Positions 56,301-64,000 of a stretch of 64,000 nucleotides of DNA are shown in pieces (within the stretch, counting starts at the first letter, position 1; each line of letters opens with the position of its first letter). The translations under genes and the position numbers were made by a program. This DNA is from Streptomyces sp. AM 4-1-1 (lineage in GTDB: Bacteria > Actinomycetota > Actinomycetes > Streptomycetales > Streptomycetaceae): positions 434,001 to 498,000 of the forward strand of contig NZ_CP119145.1 of assembly GCF_029167625.1 (NCBI RefSeq), given 5' to 3'. Below the pieces are notes generated by a model. The model was not told where the DNA came from and ran no database searches. It was given only the letters and a program-made list of their open reading frames with translations.

Positions 56301-59300
56301 TTGCCGGAACGGTGACGACGCCCCGGGAGCGGCGGCGGGCACCTCCTCCAGCAGTCTGCGGGCCTCCGGGACCCCGGTGAGCAGCCTGCTGGGACGTACG
56401 GAGGTGAAGACCGCGGCGAACTGCTCCCAGTCCACTTCGGCGACGGCGATGACGGAGGCGTCGTCGTCCAGTGCCTGCTGGAGTCCGGTGAGGGCCGGTC
56501 CGGCTTCGATCAGCGGCAGGCCCTGCTTCTGCACCCGGAAGAAGTCGGCGTCGGACACGGTCACGCGGGGCACCCAGGGGTTGGCCGCCTGCCACACCCC
56601 CCAGTCGACGGAGGTCGCGGTCAGCCCCCGGGACCTGCGGTGCTCGGCCAGGGCGTCGAGGTAGGCGTTGCCCGCCGAGTAGGCGGCGTGGTTGCTGCTG
56701 CCCCAGACGCCGGCGATGGAGGAGAACAGGACGAACGCGTCGAGTTCGTGGTCCAGCAGTTCGTCCAGGTGCCGGGCGCCGGCCGCCTTGGCGGCGACGA
56801 CCGCGGCGAAGGAGTCGAGCGGGGTCTCGTCCAGCGGGGCGAGTTCGATGTAGGCGGCGGCGTGGAAGACCGCGGTGACGGGGGTGCCCCGCTCGTCGAG
56901 CCCGGTCAGCAGCTCGGCGACGGCGTCCCGGTCGGAGATGTCGCAGACGGGCAGGGCGAGTGTGGTGCCCAGCTCCGCCAGTTCCGCGGTGAGTTCGTCG
57001 GCGCCGGGGACGTCCGGGCCGCGCCGGCCGGGCAGCACGAGGTGTTCCGCGCCGCCCCGGGCGAGCCAGCGGGCGAGGTGCGGGCCGAGCGCTCCCGTAC
57101 CGCCGGTGATGAGCACGGTGCCGCGCGGTTTCCAGGCCGGGCGGTCGCCCGGGGCGCGCGGGGCCCGCACCAGGCGGCGGCCGAGCAGGCCGGAGGCGCG
57201 GACCGCGAGCTGGTCCTCTCCGGTGGTCCCGCCGAGGACCGCGCACAGCCGGTTGCGGGCCTGGGAGTTGAGGGTCGGTGGCAGGTCGATGAGGCCGCCC
57301 CAGCGGTCCGCGTGCTCCAGTCCCGTCACCATGCCGGTGCCCCAGATCAGGGCGTGTTCGGGGGTGGTGAGCGGGTCGGTGGAGCCGGTCGTCACCCCGC
57401 CGCTGGTCACGCACCACAGCGGTGCGTCGATGCCCAGGTCGCCGAGCGCCTGCACCAGGACGAGGGTGAGCGCCGCGCCGACGGGGACGGAGGGGTGGCC
57501 GGGGTGCGGCCGGACGGCGGCGGCCAGCAGGGAGAGCACTCCGTCGAACGCCGGCCGGTCGGCGCCCGGGTGCGCGGCAGGCGCCCCGGTCAGTTTCGCG
57601 GCCAGGTCCTGGCGTTCCGTGTCCTCGTCCGTGAGCACGGCGGGCACGGTCTCGGCGCCCGCGGCGGCGAGGGCGGCGAGGGTGTCCCGTACCAGTGCGT
57701 CCTCCTCGTGGCCGGCCGGCAGGACCACCAGCCAGCGGCCGGACAGGGTGGTCGCGGCCGGGTCGGGCACCGGCTGCCAGTCGATCCGGTAACGCCAGGT
57801 GTCGACGACGGAGTTCTCCTGGTGCCGTCGGCGCCAGGAGGTCAGTGCGGGCAGCACCGTGCCGAGCGTCTCGGCGTCCAGCGAGAGGGTGTTGGCGGGG
57901 TCGCCGCGCTCGACGATGCGCCAGAACTCGGAGTCCGCCTCGTCCTCGGCGGCCGGTCCCATCGCGCCGGGGCCCTCCAGCCAGTAGCGGCGGTGCTCGA
58001 AGGGGTACGTCGGCAGGTCGGTGCGGCGGGCTCCGGTGCCCTCGAACAGGGCCGACCAGCGCACCGGGACGCCGTGCGCCCAGAGTTCGGCGGCCGAGGA
58101 CAGTGCCCGTTCGGGGCCGCTCTCGCCGCGCCGGAGGGTGCCGACGGCCAGCGCCCGCGGGGTGTCGGTGCCGTCCAGGGTCTCCTGCACGGACATGGTG
58201 AGGACGGGGTGCGGGGAGACCTCCAGGAACACCTCGTGGCGCTGTTCGGCCAGGGCCCGTACGGCGCCGTCGAACTCCACGGTCTCGCGGAGGCTGCGGT
58301 ACCAGTACTCGGCGTCCATGACCGCGGTGTCCAGCCAGTCGCCGGTCAGGGTCGAGAACAGCGGCACCTTGGCGGTGACGGGTCCGATGCCCGCCAGGGC
58401 GGTCAGCACCTCGTCACGGATGCGCTCCACGTGGGCGGAGTGGGAGGCGTAGTCCACGGCCACGGCCCTGGCCCGTACGCCGTCGTTCTCGCAGTCGGCG
58501 AGCAGTTCGCGCAGGGCGTCGGCGTCGCCGGACACCACCACGGCCGTCGGGCCGTTGACGGCCGCGACCGACAGCCGGCCCGGCCACCGGCCGACGAGTT
58601 CGGTGACCCGGTCGCGGGGCAGGGCGACCGACACCATGCCGCCGTGCCCGGCGAGCGCGCCGAGCGCCCGGCTGCGCAGGGCCACGACCCGGGCGCCGTC
58701 CTCCAGGGTCAGCGCGCCGGCCACCACGGCGGCGGCGATCTCGCCCTGGCTGTGGCCCAGTACCGCGTCGGGCTCGACGCCCCAGGACCGCCAGAGCGCG
58801 GCGAGCGACACCATCACGGCCCACAGCGCGGGCTGGACCACGTCGACCCGTTCGAAGGGGGGTGTGCCCGGGTCGCCGCGCAGGACGGCGGACAGCGACC
58901 AGTCCACGTGGGGGCGCAGGGCCTCCTCGCACGCGGCCATGGAGTCGGCGAACGCCGACGGCCGGTCGAGCAGGTCCACCGCCATGCCGGCCCACTGGGC
59001 GCCCTGGCCGGGGAAGACGAACACCCGGCGCCCCTCGGCGTCGGTGACACCGCGCACCAGCCCGGGGTGATCCTCGCCGCGTGCCAGCGCGTCCAGCGCG
59101 TCGAGGGGGCCTTCGGGGCCGGAGCCCAGCAGGACGGCGCGGTACTCGAACGGGGTCCGGCCGGTGGCCAGCGAGAAGCCGATGTCGAGCGGGTCCGGAC
59201 GGTCGCCGCCACCGCCGCTGTCGCTGTCGCGCAGTTGTTCCCGGAGGCGTACCGCCTGTCCGGTGAGTGCCTGCGCCGTCCTGGCCGAGAGCACCCAGGG

Positions 59301-62300
59301 CAGGGTGGGCGACGGGGCCGGGTCCCCGGCGGTCGCCTCCGCCGTCAGCTCGGTGTCCGCCGTGTCGGCGGGTGTGTCAGCCGAGTCGGTGGCTCCGGCC
59401 GGGTCCGCCGGTGCCTCCTCCAGGATGGCGTGGACGTTGGTGCCGCTGAAGCCGAAGGCGGAGACCGCGGCGCGGCGCGGCGCCCCGGTGTCCGGCCAGT
59501 CGTACGGCTCGGTGAGCAGTTCGATGTCACCGGTGGACCAGTCCACGTGCGGGGAGGGCTCGTCGGCGTGCAGGGTGCGGGGCATCACCCCGTGGCGCAG
59601 GGCCAGCACGGTCTTGATCACCCCGGCGACCCCGGAGGCGGCCTGGGTGTGCCCGATGTTGGACTTCAGCGCGCCGAGCCGCAACGGCCGCCCCGGCGGG
59701 CGTTCCCGGCCGTACGTGGCGAGCAGCGCCTCGGCCTCGATCGGGTCGCCGAGGGTGGTGCCGGTGCCGTGCGCCTCCACCACGTCGACGTCGGACGCGG
59801 TCAGGCCCGCGTTGACGAGTGCCTGACGGATCACCCGTTGCTGGGCGAGACCGTTGGGGGCGGACAGGCCGTTGCTCGCGCCGTCCTGGTTGACGGCGGA
59901 GCCGCGCAGCACGGCGAGGACGGGGTGCCCGTTGCGCCGGGCGTCCGACAGCCGCTCCAGCAGGACGACGCCGACGCCCTCTGCGAGCCCCATGCCGTCG
60001 GCGCTCGCGCCGAACGCCTTGCAGCGGCCGTCGGCGGCGAGTCCGCGCTGCCGGGAGAAGCCGATGAACACGCCCGGGTTGGACATCACGGCGACCCCGC
60101 CGGCCAGGGCGAGGGTGCAGTCGCCGCTGCGCAGGCCCTGCGCGGCGAGGTGGATCGCGGTCAGGGAGGAGGAGCAGGCCGTGTCGACGGTGACGGCCGG
60201 GCCCTCAAGGCCGAGGGTGTACGCCACCCGGCCGGACACCACGCTGGCGGCGCCGCCCGCGACGAGGTGGCCCTCGCCGATCTCCGGGGAGGGGCCCGCG
60301 ATCAGCGTGTAGTCCTGGTAGTTGACGCCCGCGAACACCCCGGTGGGGGTGGCGCGCAGCGAGGCCGGGTCGATCCCGGCCCGTTCGATCGCCTCCCAGG
60401 ACGTTTCCAGGAGGAGGCGCTGCTGGGGGTCCATCGCCACGGCCTCGCGCGGTGAGATCCCGAAGAAGGCCGGGTCGAAGTCGCCCGCGTTGTGCAGGAA
60501 GCAGCCTTCCCGTACGTAGGAGGTGCCCTGTCGGTCGGGGTCGTCGTCGAAGAGCCGGTCGAGCGGCCACCCCCGGTCGGTGGGCATCCCGGACAGCGCT
60601 TCGCCGCCGTCCTGGAGCAGTTGCCACAGCTGTTCCGGGGTGTCGATGCCGCCCGCGAACCGGCAGCTCATCGCGACGACGGCGATGGGCTTCCCGGGGT
60701 CGGCGGCGGGGGCGGGGGCCTGTCGGGCCTGCCCGGTTCCGGCGCCGAGGAGTTCGGTGCGCAGGTGTGCGGCGAGCCGGGTCGCGGAGGAGTAGTCGAA
60801 GACGACGGTGGTCCGCAGCCGCAGTCCGGTGGCGGTGTTCAGCCGGTTACGGAGTTCGACGGCGATCAGCGAGTCGAAGCCGAGTTCGCGGAACGGGCGG
60901 TCGGGCAGCACCTCGTCGGCGGATTCGTGGCCGAGGACCGCGGCGGCGTGGGTACGGACCAGTTCGAGGAGGGTGCGGTGGGCCTCGGCGGTGGGCAGTG
61001 CGGCCAGGGTGCGGCGCAGCGGGAGTTCGGTGTCGCCGTCGTCCGGTGCGGCCTCGTCGTCCGCGGCGGCCGGGGCCGCCGTCAGGGCGCGTACGTCGGG
61101 GAGGTCGGCGATCAGCGGGCTGGGGCGGGCGGAGGTGAACACGGGGGCGAACCGGGGCCAGTCGACGTCGGCGACGAGGACCACGGTCTCCTGGTCGTCG
61201 AGGGCCTGTTGGAGTCCGGCGACGGCCAGCGCGGGGTCGATGGACGGCACACCGCGCTGGAGGAGGAGTTTTTCCAGATCGACGGCGAGCTGTCCGCCGC
61301 CCTCGGTGGTCCAGATGCCCCAGACCACGGAGGTCGCGGCCAGTCCCCGGGAGCGGCGGTGCTCGGCCAGGGCGTCCAGATAGGCGTTGCCCGCCGAGTA
61401 GGCGCCGTGGTCGGCGCTGCCCCACGTGCCGGAGATGGAGGAGAACAGGACGAACGCGTCGAGTTCGGTGGTGGCGAACACGGCGTCGAGGTTCGCGGCG
61501 CCCTGGGCCTTGGCGGCGAGGCTGGCGGCGAAGGTGGCGTCGGTCTCGTCGCGGACCGGCACCATCCGGGCGGCGTTGGCGGTGTGCAGGACGGAGCGGA
61601 CGGGGCGGCCCTCCTCGGCCAGTCCGTCGACGAGGGAGGCGAGGGCGGCGCGGTCCGTGATGTCGAGCGCGGCGAGGGTGACGCCGACGCCGAGGGCGGT
61701 GAGTTCGTCCCGCAGCGCCACGGCTCCGGGGGCGCTCTCCCCGCTCCTGCTGGTCAGCACCAGGTGTTCGGCGCCGCTCCGGGCCAGCCAGCGGGCGCAG
61801 TGGGCGCCGAGCGCACCGGTTCCGCCGGTGATGAGGACGGTCCCGGTGGGCCGCCAGCCGCCGTCGGAGGACTCCGGGGACGGGGCCGTCGTGGGTGCGG
61901 ACCGGGTCAGGCGCCGGGCGTGCGCACCGGAGGCGCGTACCGCGATCTGGTCCTCGTCGCCGATGCCCGCGAGCACGTCGGCGAGCAGTCGGCCGGTCCG
62001 GTCTCCGGGTTCCTGGGGGAGGTCGACGAGGCCGCCCCACAGTTTCGGGTGTTCCAGTCCGATGACCCGGCCGAGCCCCCAGACCAGTGCCTGCGCCGGG
62101 TTGCGCACGGCGTCGGAGGGGCCGGTCGAGACGGCGCCGGCGGTGGCGCTCCACAGCCGGGTCCGTACACCGAGGTCGACGAGCGCCTGGGTCAGCGCCG
62201 TGGTCAGTGCCACACCGACGGGAAGTGCCGGGTGCAGGGGGTGCGGGCGTTCGTCGAGGGCGAGCAGGGAGAGCACTCCGGCGGGTGCCTCGTCGTCCGC

Positions 62301-64000
62301 CAGGAGGTCGCGCAGCCGGGCGGTGAGCGATGCCCGGTCGGTCCCGGCGTGGCCCAGGGGGACCAGGACGGGGTGTGCGCCGTGTTCCTCCAGTGCCCGG
62401 ACGGCGTGGAGCACGGTCTCGTGTCCGGTGTGTTCCTCGGGGACGGGCACCAGCCAGCGGCCGGACAGCGGCCTGGGCCGCTGCTCGGGGAGGTGGTGCC
62501 AGCCGGCCCGGTAGCGCCAGCCGTCCAGTACGGCCCGGTCCCGGCGGTTCTTGCGCCAGCCGGCGAGGGCGGGCAGGACGTCGTTCCAGGTGGCTGCCGG
62601 GACGCCGAGGGTGGCGGCGACGGCCTCGACGTCCTGGCGCTCCACCGCGTCCCAGAAGGCGGCGTCGGCGGGGTCGCTCTCCACGGGCGCGGCATCGGGC
62701 CGGGCGACCGGTTCGAGCCAGAAGCGGCGGTTCTGGAAGGCGTACGTGGGCAGTTCCACGTGGCGGGGTTCGACACCCCGGAAGGCGGGCCGCCAGTCGA
62801 CGGGGACGCCATGGGTGTACGCCTCGGCGAGTGCGGTGAGCATCCGCCGCGGTCCTCCCTCGTCCCGGCGGAGGGTGCCGGTGATCAGGGTGGGCACCTC
62901 GGGGGCGCCGGGTACGGGCTCGGCGAGGTGGTCCTCGACGGTCTCCTGGAGGGGGACGGTGAGGACGGGGTGGGGGCTGACCTCGACGAACGCCCGATGC
63001 CCCGCGGCCAACAAAGCCCGCGTCGCATCCTCGAACAACACCGGCTGACGCAGATTCCGATACCAATACCCCCCGTCCAACACACCCCCGTCCACCAATC
63101 CACCCGTCACCGACGAATAGAACGGCACCCCACCCGACCTCGGCACCACCCCCGCCAACTCACCCGCCAACACCCCACGAATCTCCTCCACCTGCTCACC
63201 ATGAGACGCGTAATCCACCTCGATACGACGCGCCCGCACACCCTCCACCTCACACCGGACCAGCAACTCGGCCAACGCCCCCGGCTCACCCGACACCACC
63301 GTCGAAGCAGGACCGTTGAACGCCGCCACCGACAACCGCCCCTCCCACCCCGACAACAACTCCCCCACCACCCCAGCCGAACACGACACCGACACCATCC
63401 CCCCACGACCACCCAGAACCCCCAACGCACGACTCCGCAACACCACCACCCGCACCCCGTCCTCCAAACTCAACGCACCCGCCACCACCGCCGCCGCGAT
63501 CTCACCCTGGCTATGACCCACCACCGCATCCGGCACCACACCGAACGAACCCCACAACCGCGCCAACGACACCATCACCGCAAACAACACCGGCTGCACC
63601 ACATCCACCCGATCCAACCCCGGCGCACCCACCTCACCCCGCAACACCGACACCAACGACCAATCCACCCACCGCGACAACACCCCCTCACACTCAGCAA
63701 CACACCCCGCAAACACCTCCGAACCCTCCAACAACTCCACCGCCATACCCACCCACTGCGACCCCTGACCCGGAAACACAAACACCGAACGACCCACCCC
63801 CACACCCACCCGACCCACCACCACACCCACACCCGAACCCCCACCAGCCACCACACCCAAACCACCCACCAACCCCTCCCGATCCCCACCCACCACCACC
63901 GCCCGATGCTCAAACACCGAACGCGACACCACCAACGCACGCCCCACCTCACCCACACCACTCACACCGATCCCACCCGACCCCACACCACCCACACAAG
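50388..64000 (-). CDS. Type I PKS, three modules, 5'-truncated by the window
   Basis: Over 4530 residues in one open frame; the N-terminus lies beyond 64000. Module A (KS missing): AT (GHSQGE 63501-63518, YASH 63201-63212), KR dimerisation element (about 62520-62690), KR (NADP loop about 61825; W and H before the catalytic Tyr near 61400, A2-like), ACP (60875). Module B: KS (CSSS near 60175), AT (YASH 58445), dimerisation element, KR (A2-like, near 56690), ACP (56165). Module C: KS (CSAS near 55465), AT (YASH near 53815), DH ([11 protein letters not shown] near 53180; DAALH), KR (LDD near 51435, B-type), ACP (50755), then a C-terminal docking tail. Expected products are a hydroxyl from A, a hydroxyl from B and a double bond from C. 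The stop overlaps a possible start of the next PKS. Confidence 0.94.
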   Translation of the reverse strand, partial: CVGGVGSGGIGVSGVGEVGRALVVSRSVFEHRAVVVGGDREGLVGGLGVVAGGGSGVGVVVGRVGVGVGRSVFVFPGQGSQWVGMAVELLEGSEVFAGCVAECEGVLSRWVDWSLVSVLRGEVGAPGLDRVDVVQPVLFAVMVSLARLWGSFGVVPDAVVGHSQGEIAAAVVAGALSLEDGVRVVVLRSRALGVLGGRGGMVSVSCSAGVVGELLSGWEGRLSVAAFNGPASTVVSGEPGALAELLVRCEVEGVRARRIEVDYASHGEQVEEIRGVLAGELAGVVPRSGGVPFYSSVTGGLVDGGVLDGGYWYRNLRQPVLFEDATRALLAAGHRAFVEVSPHPVLTVPLQETVEDHLAEPVPGAPEVPTLITGTLRRDEGGPRRMLTALAEAYTHGVPVDWRPAFRGVEPRHVELPTYAFQNRRFWLEPVARPDAAPVESDPADAAFWDAVERQDVEAVAATLGVPAATWNDVLPALAGWRKNRRDRAVLDGWRYRAGWHHLPEQRPRPLSGRWLVPVPEEHTGHETVLHAVRALEEHGAHPVLVPLGHAGTDRASLTARLRDLLADDEAPAGVLSLLALDERPHPLHPALPVGVALTTALTQALVDLGVRTRLWSATAGAVSTGPSDAVRNPAQALVWGLGRVIGLEHPKLWGGLVDLPQEPGDRTGRLLADVLAGIGDEDQIAVRASGAHARRLTRSAPTTAPSPESSDGGWRPTGTVLITGGTGALGAHCARWLARSGAEHLVLTSRSGESAPGAVALRDELTALGVGVTLAALDITDRAALASLVDGLAEEGRPVRSVLHTANAARMVPVRDETDATFAASLAAKAQGAANLDAVFATTELDAFVLFSSISGTWGSADHGAYSAGNAYLDALAEHRRSRGLAATSVVWGIWTTEGGGQLAVDLEKLLLQRGVPSIDPALAVAGLQQALDDQETVVLVADVDWPRFAPVFTSARPSPLIADLPDVRALTAAPAAADDEAAPDDGDTELPLRRTLAALPTAEAHRTLLELVRTHAAAVLGHESADEVLPDRPFRELGFDSLIAVELRNRLNTATGLRLRTTVVFDYSSATRLAAHLRTELLGAGTGQARQAPAPAADPGKPIAVVAMSCRFAGGIDTPEQLWQLLQDGGEALSGMPTDRGWPLDRLFDDDPDRQGTSYVREGCFLHNAGDFDPAFFGISPREAVAMDPQQRLLLETSWEAIERAGIDPASLRATPTGVFAGVNYQDYTLIAGPSPEIGEGHLVAGGAASVVSGRVAYTLGLEGPAVTVDTACSSSLTAIHLAAQGLRSGDCTLALAGGVAVMSNPGVFIGFSRQRGLAADGRCKAFGASADGMGLAEGVGVVLLERLSDARRNGHPVLAVLRGSAVNQDGASNGLSAPNGLAQQRVIRQALVNAGLTASDVDVVEAHGTGTTLGDPIEAEALLATYGRERPPGRPLRLGALKSNIGHTQAASGVAGVIKTVLALRHGVMPRTLHADEPSPHVDWSTGDIELLTEPYDWPDTGAPRRAAVSAFGFSGTNVHAILEEAPADPAGATDSADTPADTADTELTAEATAGDPAPSPTLPWVLSARTAQALTGQAVRLREQLRDSDSGGGGDRPDPLDIGFSLATGRTPFEYRAVLLGSGPEGPLDALDALARGEDHPGLVRGVTDAEGRRVFVFPGQGAQWAGMAVDLLDRPSAFADSMAACEEALRPHVDWSLSAVLRGDPGTPPFERVDVVQPALWAVMVSLAALWRSWGVEPDAVLGHSQGEIAAAVVAGALTLEDGARVVALRSRALGALAGHGGMVSVALPRDRVTELVGRWPGRLSVAAVNGPTAVVVSGDADALRELLADCENDGVRARAVAVDYASHSAHVERIRDEVLTALAGIGPVTAKVPLFSTLTGDWLDTAVMDAEYWYRSLRETVEFDGAVRALAEQRHEVFLEVSPHPVLTMSVQETLDGTDTPRALAVGTLRRGESGPERALSSAAELWAHGVPVRWSALFEGTGARRTDLPTYPFEHRRYWLEGPGAMGPAAEDEADSEFWRIVERGDPANTLSLDAETLGTVLPALTSWRRRHQENSVVDTWRYRIDWQPVPDPAATTLSGRWLVVLPAGHEEDALVRDTLAALAAAGAETVPAVLTDEDTERQDLAAKLTGAPAAHPGADRPAFDGVLSLLAAAVRPHPGHPSVPVGAALTLVLVQALGDLGIDAPLWCVTSGGVTTGSTDPLTTPEHALIWGTGMVTGLEHADRWGGLIDLPPTLNSQARNRLCAVLGGTTGEDQLAVRASGLLGRRLVRAPRAPGDRPAWKPRGTVLITGGTGALGPHLARWLARGGAEHLVLPGRRGPDVPGADELTAELAELGTTLALPVCDISDRDAVAELLTGLDERGTPVTAVFHAAAYIELAPLDETPLDSFAAVVAAKAAGARHLDELLDHELDAFVLFSSIAGVWGSSNHAAYSAGNAYLDALAEHRRSRGLTATSVDWGVWQAANPWVPRVTVSDADFFRVQKQGLPLIEAGPALTGLQQALDDDASVIAVAEVDWEQFAAVFTSVRPSRLLTGVPEARRLLEEVPAAAPGASSPFRQRLEKLEESEQIRAALDLVRTHAAAVLGHSSPQELRPAKAFQELGFDSLTAVELRNRLRSATGLRLPATLIYDHPSAAVLAEHIRSEVLGERRTPAAPVPAPSTAAADEPIAIVAMSCRFPGEVHTPEQLWRLLADGGDVVSGFPTDRGWPLEELYDPDPDRPGTAYARHGGFLHDAGQFDAEFFGISPREAVAMDPQQRLLLETSWEAFERAGIDPETLRGSSTGVFTGVNYQDYGSALYQSSVDEGHLLTGSGGSVISGRISYTLGLEGPAVTVDTACSASLVALHVAAQALRAGDCTLALAGGVAVMSTPGAIVSFSRQRGLAADGRCKAFSDAADGMGFGEGVGVLLVERLSDARRNGHPVLAVLRGSAVNQDGASNGIAAPNGPSQQRVIRAALANARLSAAEVDVVEAHGTGTTLGDPIEAQALLATYGQERPPGRPLLVGSLKSNIAHTQAAAGVAGVIKTVLAMRHGQVPATLHVDRPSAKVDWDAGELSLVTELSPWPESGHPRRAGVSAFGMSGTNVHVILEQSDTATDEPDPLPGTPGPGDTALPWPLAARTEDALRNQARRLAEHLTGSPATPADVGLSLAGRTAFEHRAVLVGDDTRLPAALTALADGATAPELVRGVADTDGRTVFVFPGQGSQWVGMAVGLLEGSEVFAGCVAECEGVLSRWVDWSLVSVLRGEVGAPGLDRVDVVQPVLFAVMVSLARLWGSFGVVPDAVVGHSQGEIAAAVVAGALSLEDGVRVVVLRSRALGVLGGRGGMVSVSCSAGVVGELLSGWEGRLSVAAFNGPASTVVSGEPGALAELLVRCEAEGVRARRIDVDYASHGEQVEEIRDELLDVLAGLRPVTSRVPLYSTVDGRWLDTTEMDAGYWYRNLRRTVGFEPAVRALAAEGCTAFVEISPHPVLTMAVEETVEAAGHDAVVLGTLRRDEGGPRRLLLSAAELWVRGGAVDWTAAFPGAAQVELPTYAFQHRHYWVRPAAVTPADVTSAGLGSTGHPLLGAAMEIADTGEVLLSGRVSLATHPWLADHAVSGVVLLPGTGFVELAVRAGDEAGCAEVEELTLHAPLVLPTTGAVRLQVRVGAPDDTGRRTLAVSSRGEDDTDREWTTHASGTLAPGEEPAGDQTPDDQVWPPAGARPVPLDGFYDRIADSAYGYGPAFQGLRSAWRLGDEIFTEVELPEDQRSQAAAYCLHPALLDAALHGLRLLATEDGTEQTEEPGTARLPFSWGGVTLHASGATTLRVRLGYDDSGAVSLSAADPAGRPVATVGELAVRPISLDALRGTGPTAHDSLFRVDWTPVPLGGDRPAGRWAAIASGEFLPDAHPDLAALTGTVAAGAPAPEVIAVDLTTPVAVRTALGGVLTLLQEWLADDIYADTRLVLLTRSAACTVPGEDIADPAGAAVWGLVRSAQSEHPDRIVLVDTDDRDRAPALLPAVLATGEPQLAIRSGALLAPRLARVPAAAPPRQAPAPTDPPASADASTVPPTEPSTDASAVPLTTPPVDASAGPAGAPLTDPSGAPPLDPSGTVLITGAFGVLGALVARHLVTRHGVRHLLLTGRRGPDTPEAAALTAELTGLGAQVRSAACDVADREALAALLGSVPADRPLTAVIHAAGVLDDGVIGSLTAERLDRVLRPKVDAATHLHELTRESPLSAFVLFSSAAGTMGSAGQGNYAAANACLDALAQHRRALGLPGQSLAWGMWAQLSALTGTLDEVDLRRLGRGGAGALSSEEGLALFDAALTRDEAVLVPVRIDLARLRARADATGAPHLLRGLVRGTARRTAAGSATAAGADTLRRRLAGLGADEAGTVLTELVRAHVADVLGHENPTAVDPERAFRQLGFDSLTAVELRNRLNAATGLRLPATLIFDHPSPKAVAGHLAERFGPSVPRRRPTTEGPDDAEIGRALATVPVAALRDSGLLQALLRLAAPDDEKPAPGTPAGVDAIKEMDVDDLVRTALGGGHA
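53857..54391 (-). repeat. AT-domain conversion tract, copy 1 (module C)
   Basis: 535 bp coding for FVFPGQGSQ to LVRC of the AT. It differs from copy 2 (63253-63787) at only 3 positions by my count, and uses a G/T-rich codon style (TTG for Leu, GTG, GGT/GGG) unlike the flanks, where codons turn to the standard C-ending style. Confidence 0.95.
63253..63787 (-). repeat. AT-domain conversion tract, copy 2 (module A)
   Basis: Partner of 53857-54391, offset by 9396 bp. Here the same G/T-rich codon style continues on both sides, from about 62,990 to the window end at 64,000, so this is the likelier donor context. Confidence 0.95.

Larger units (their letters stand above)
27789..64000. other. Polyketide biosynthetic gene cluster (C5N plecomacrolide type, open at right)
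   Basis: From the ligase at 27789 onward all genes fit one polyketide pathway: C5N formation and attachment, extender-unit supply (CCR and methoxymalonyl-ACP genes), two SARP-type regulators, a type II thioesterase and a modular PKS. The left edge is inferred from the change to housekeeping genes at CtaG and the strong terminator there. The right end is cut by the window, inside a PKS gene. Confidence 0.85.

Noticed and set aside
56640..60455. A 1271-codon open frame on the plus strand opposite the PKS (and many other long antisense frames).
   Set aside because: High GC and codon periodicity keep the opposite frames open; the minus-strand frame has full PKS domain motifs and the plus frame has none.

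Overview
The window is high-GC DNA with strong G/C bias at third codon positions, GTG as well as ATG starts, SARP/AfsR-type regulators, a DtxR-type iron box and a modular type I polyketide synthase (PKS). Together these point to a Streptomyces or close relative. All calls come from reading the sequence and its translations; no database search was run.

Left part, about 1-27,700, looks like ordinary chromosome. An AraC regulator diverges, across an iron box, from a siderophore-binding lipoprotein and a siderophore-interacting flavoprotein. Then come a YjbQ-family protein, a flavin monooxygenase, an ABC exporter with its divergent MarR regulator, a large FAD/Fe-S D-lactate-dehydrogenase-like enzyme, a heterodimeric ABC exporter, a membrane YdjM-like protein, a HelY-type helicase, a GNAT acetyltransferase, glutathione peroxidase, an acyl-CoA dehydrogenase with a divergent TetR, peptide deformylase, the MurT/GatD peptidoglycan amidation pair, phosphofructokinase, CtaG and a 52-residue membrane protein. 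Strong GC-rich hairpins separate many of these units.

Right part, 27,789 to the end and beyond, is a polyketide gene cluster. It carries: (i) a C5N cassette (5-aminolevulinate synthase plus two adenylate-forming ligases) for a 2-amino-3-hydroxycyclopent-2-enone amide; (ii) a crotonyl-CoA carboxylase/reductase, normally the source of ethylmalonyl-CoA or related extenders; (iii) a small SARP and a full-length AfsR-type regulator; (iv) a type II thioesterase, an unknown 100-residue protein and an O-methyltransferase; (v) a four-gene methoxymalonyl-ACP operon (FkbK, ACP, FkbI and FkbH types); and (vi) two PKS proteins, the second ending in a thioesterase.

The last four modules read AT-KR-ACP (5'-truncated), KS-AT-KR-ACP, KS-AT-DH-KR-ACP and KS-AT-DH-KR-ACP-TE. 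By colinearity these would make C1 to C9 of a lactone with a 2-methoxy-2,4-diene and hydroxyls at C7 and C9. That is the pattern of the concanamycin-type 18-membered plecomacrolides rather than bafilomycin, whose C9 is a methylene. With the C5N cassette, the best hypothesis is a C5N-decorated concanamycin-type V-ATPase inhibitor. Genes for fumaryl attachment, glycosylation and the upstream modules would lie beyond position 64,000.

Sequence oddities inside the cluster are a 535-bp, about 99.4% identical tract shared by two AT domains and written in a G/T-rich codon dialect, a 23-unit pentapeptide repeat inserted between KS and AT of the last module, and eight perfect 7-bp repeats just after the AfsR gene.
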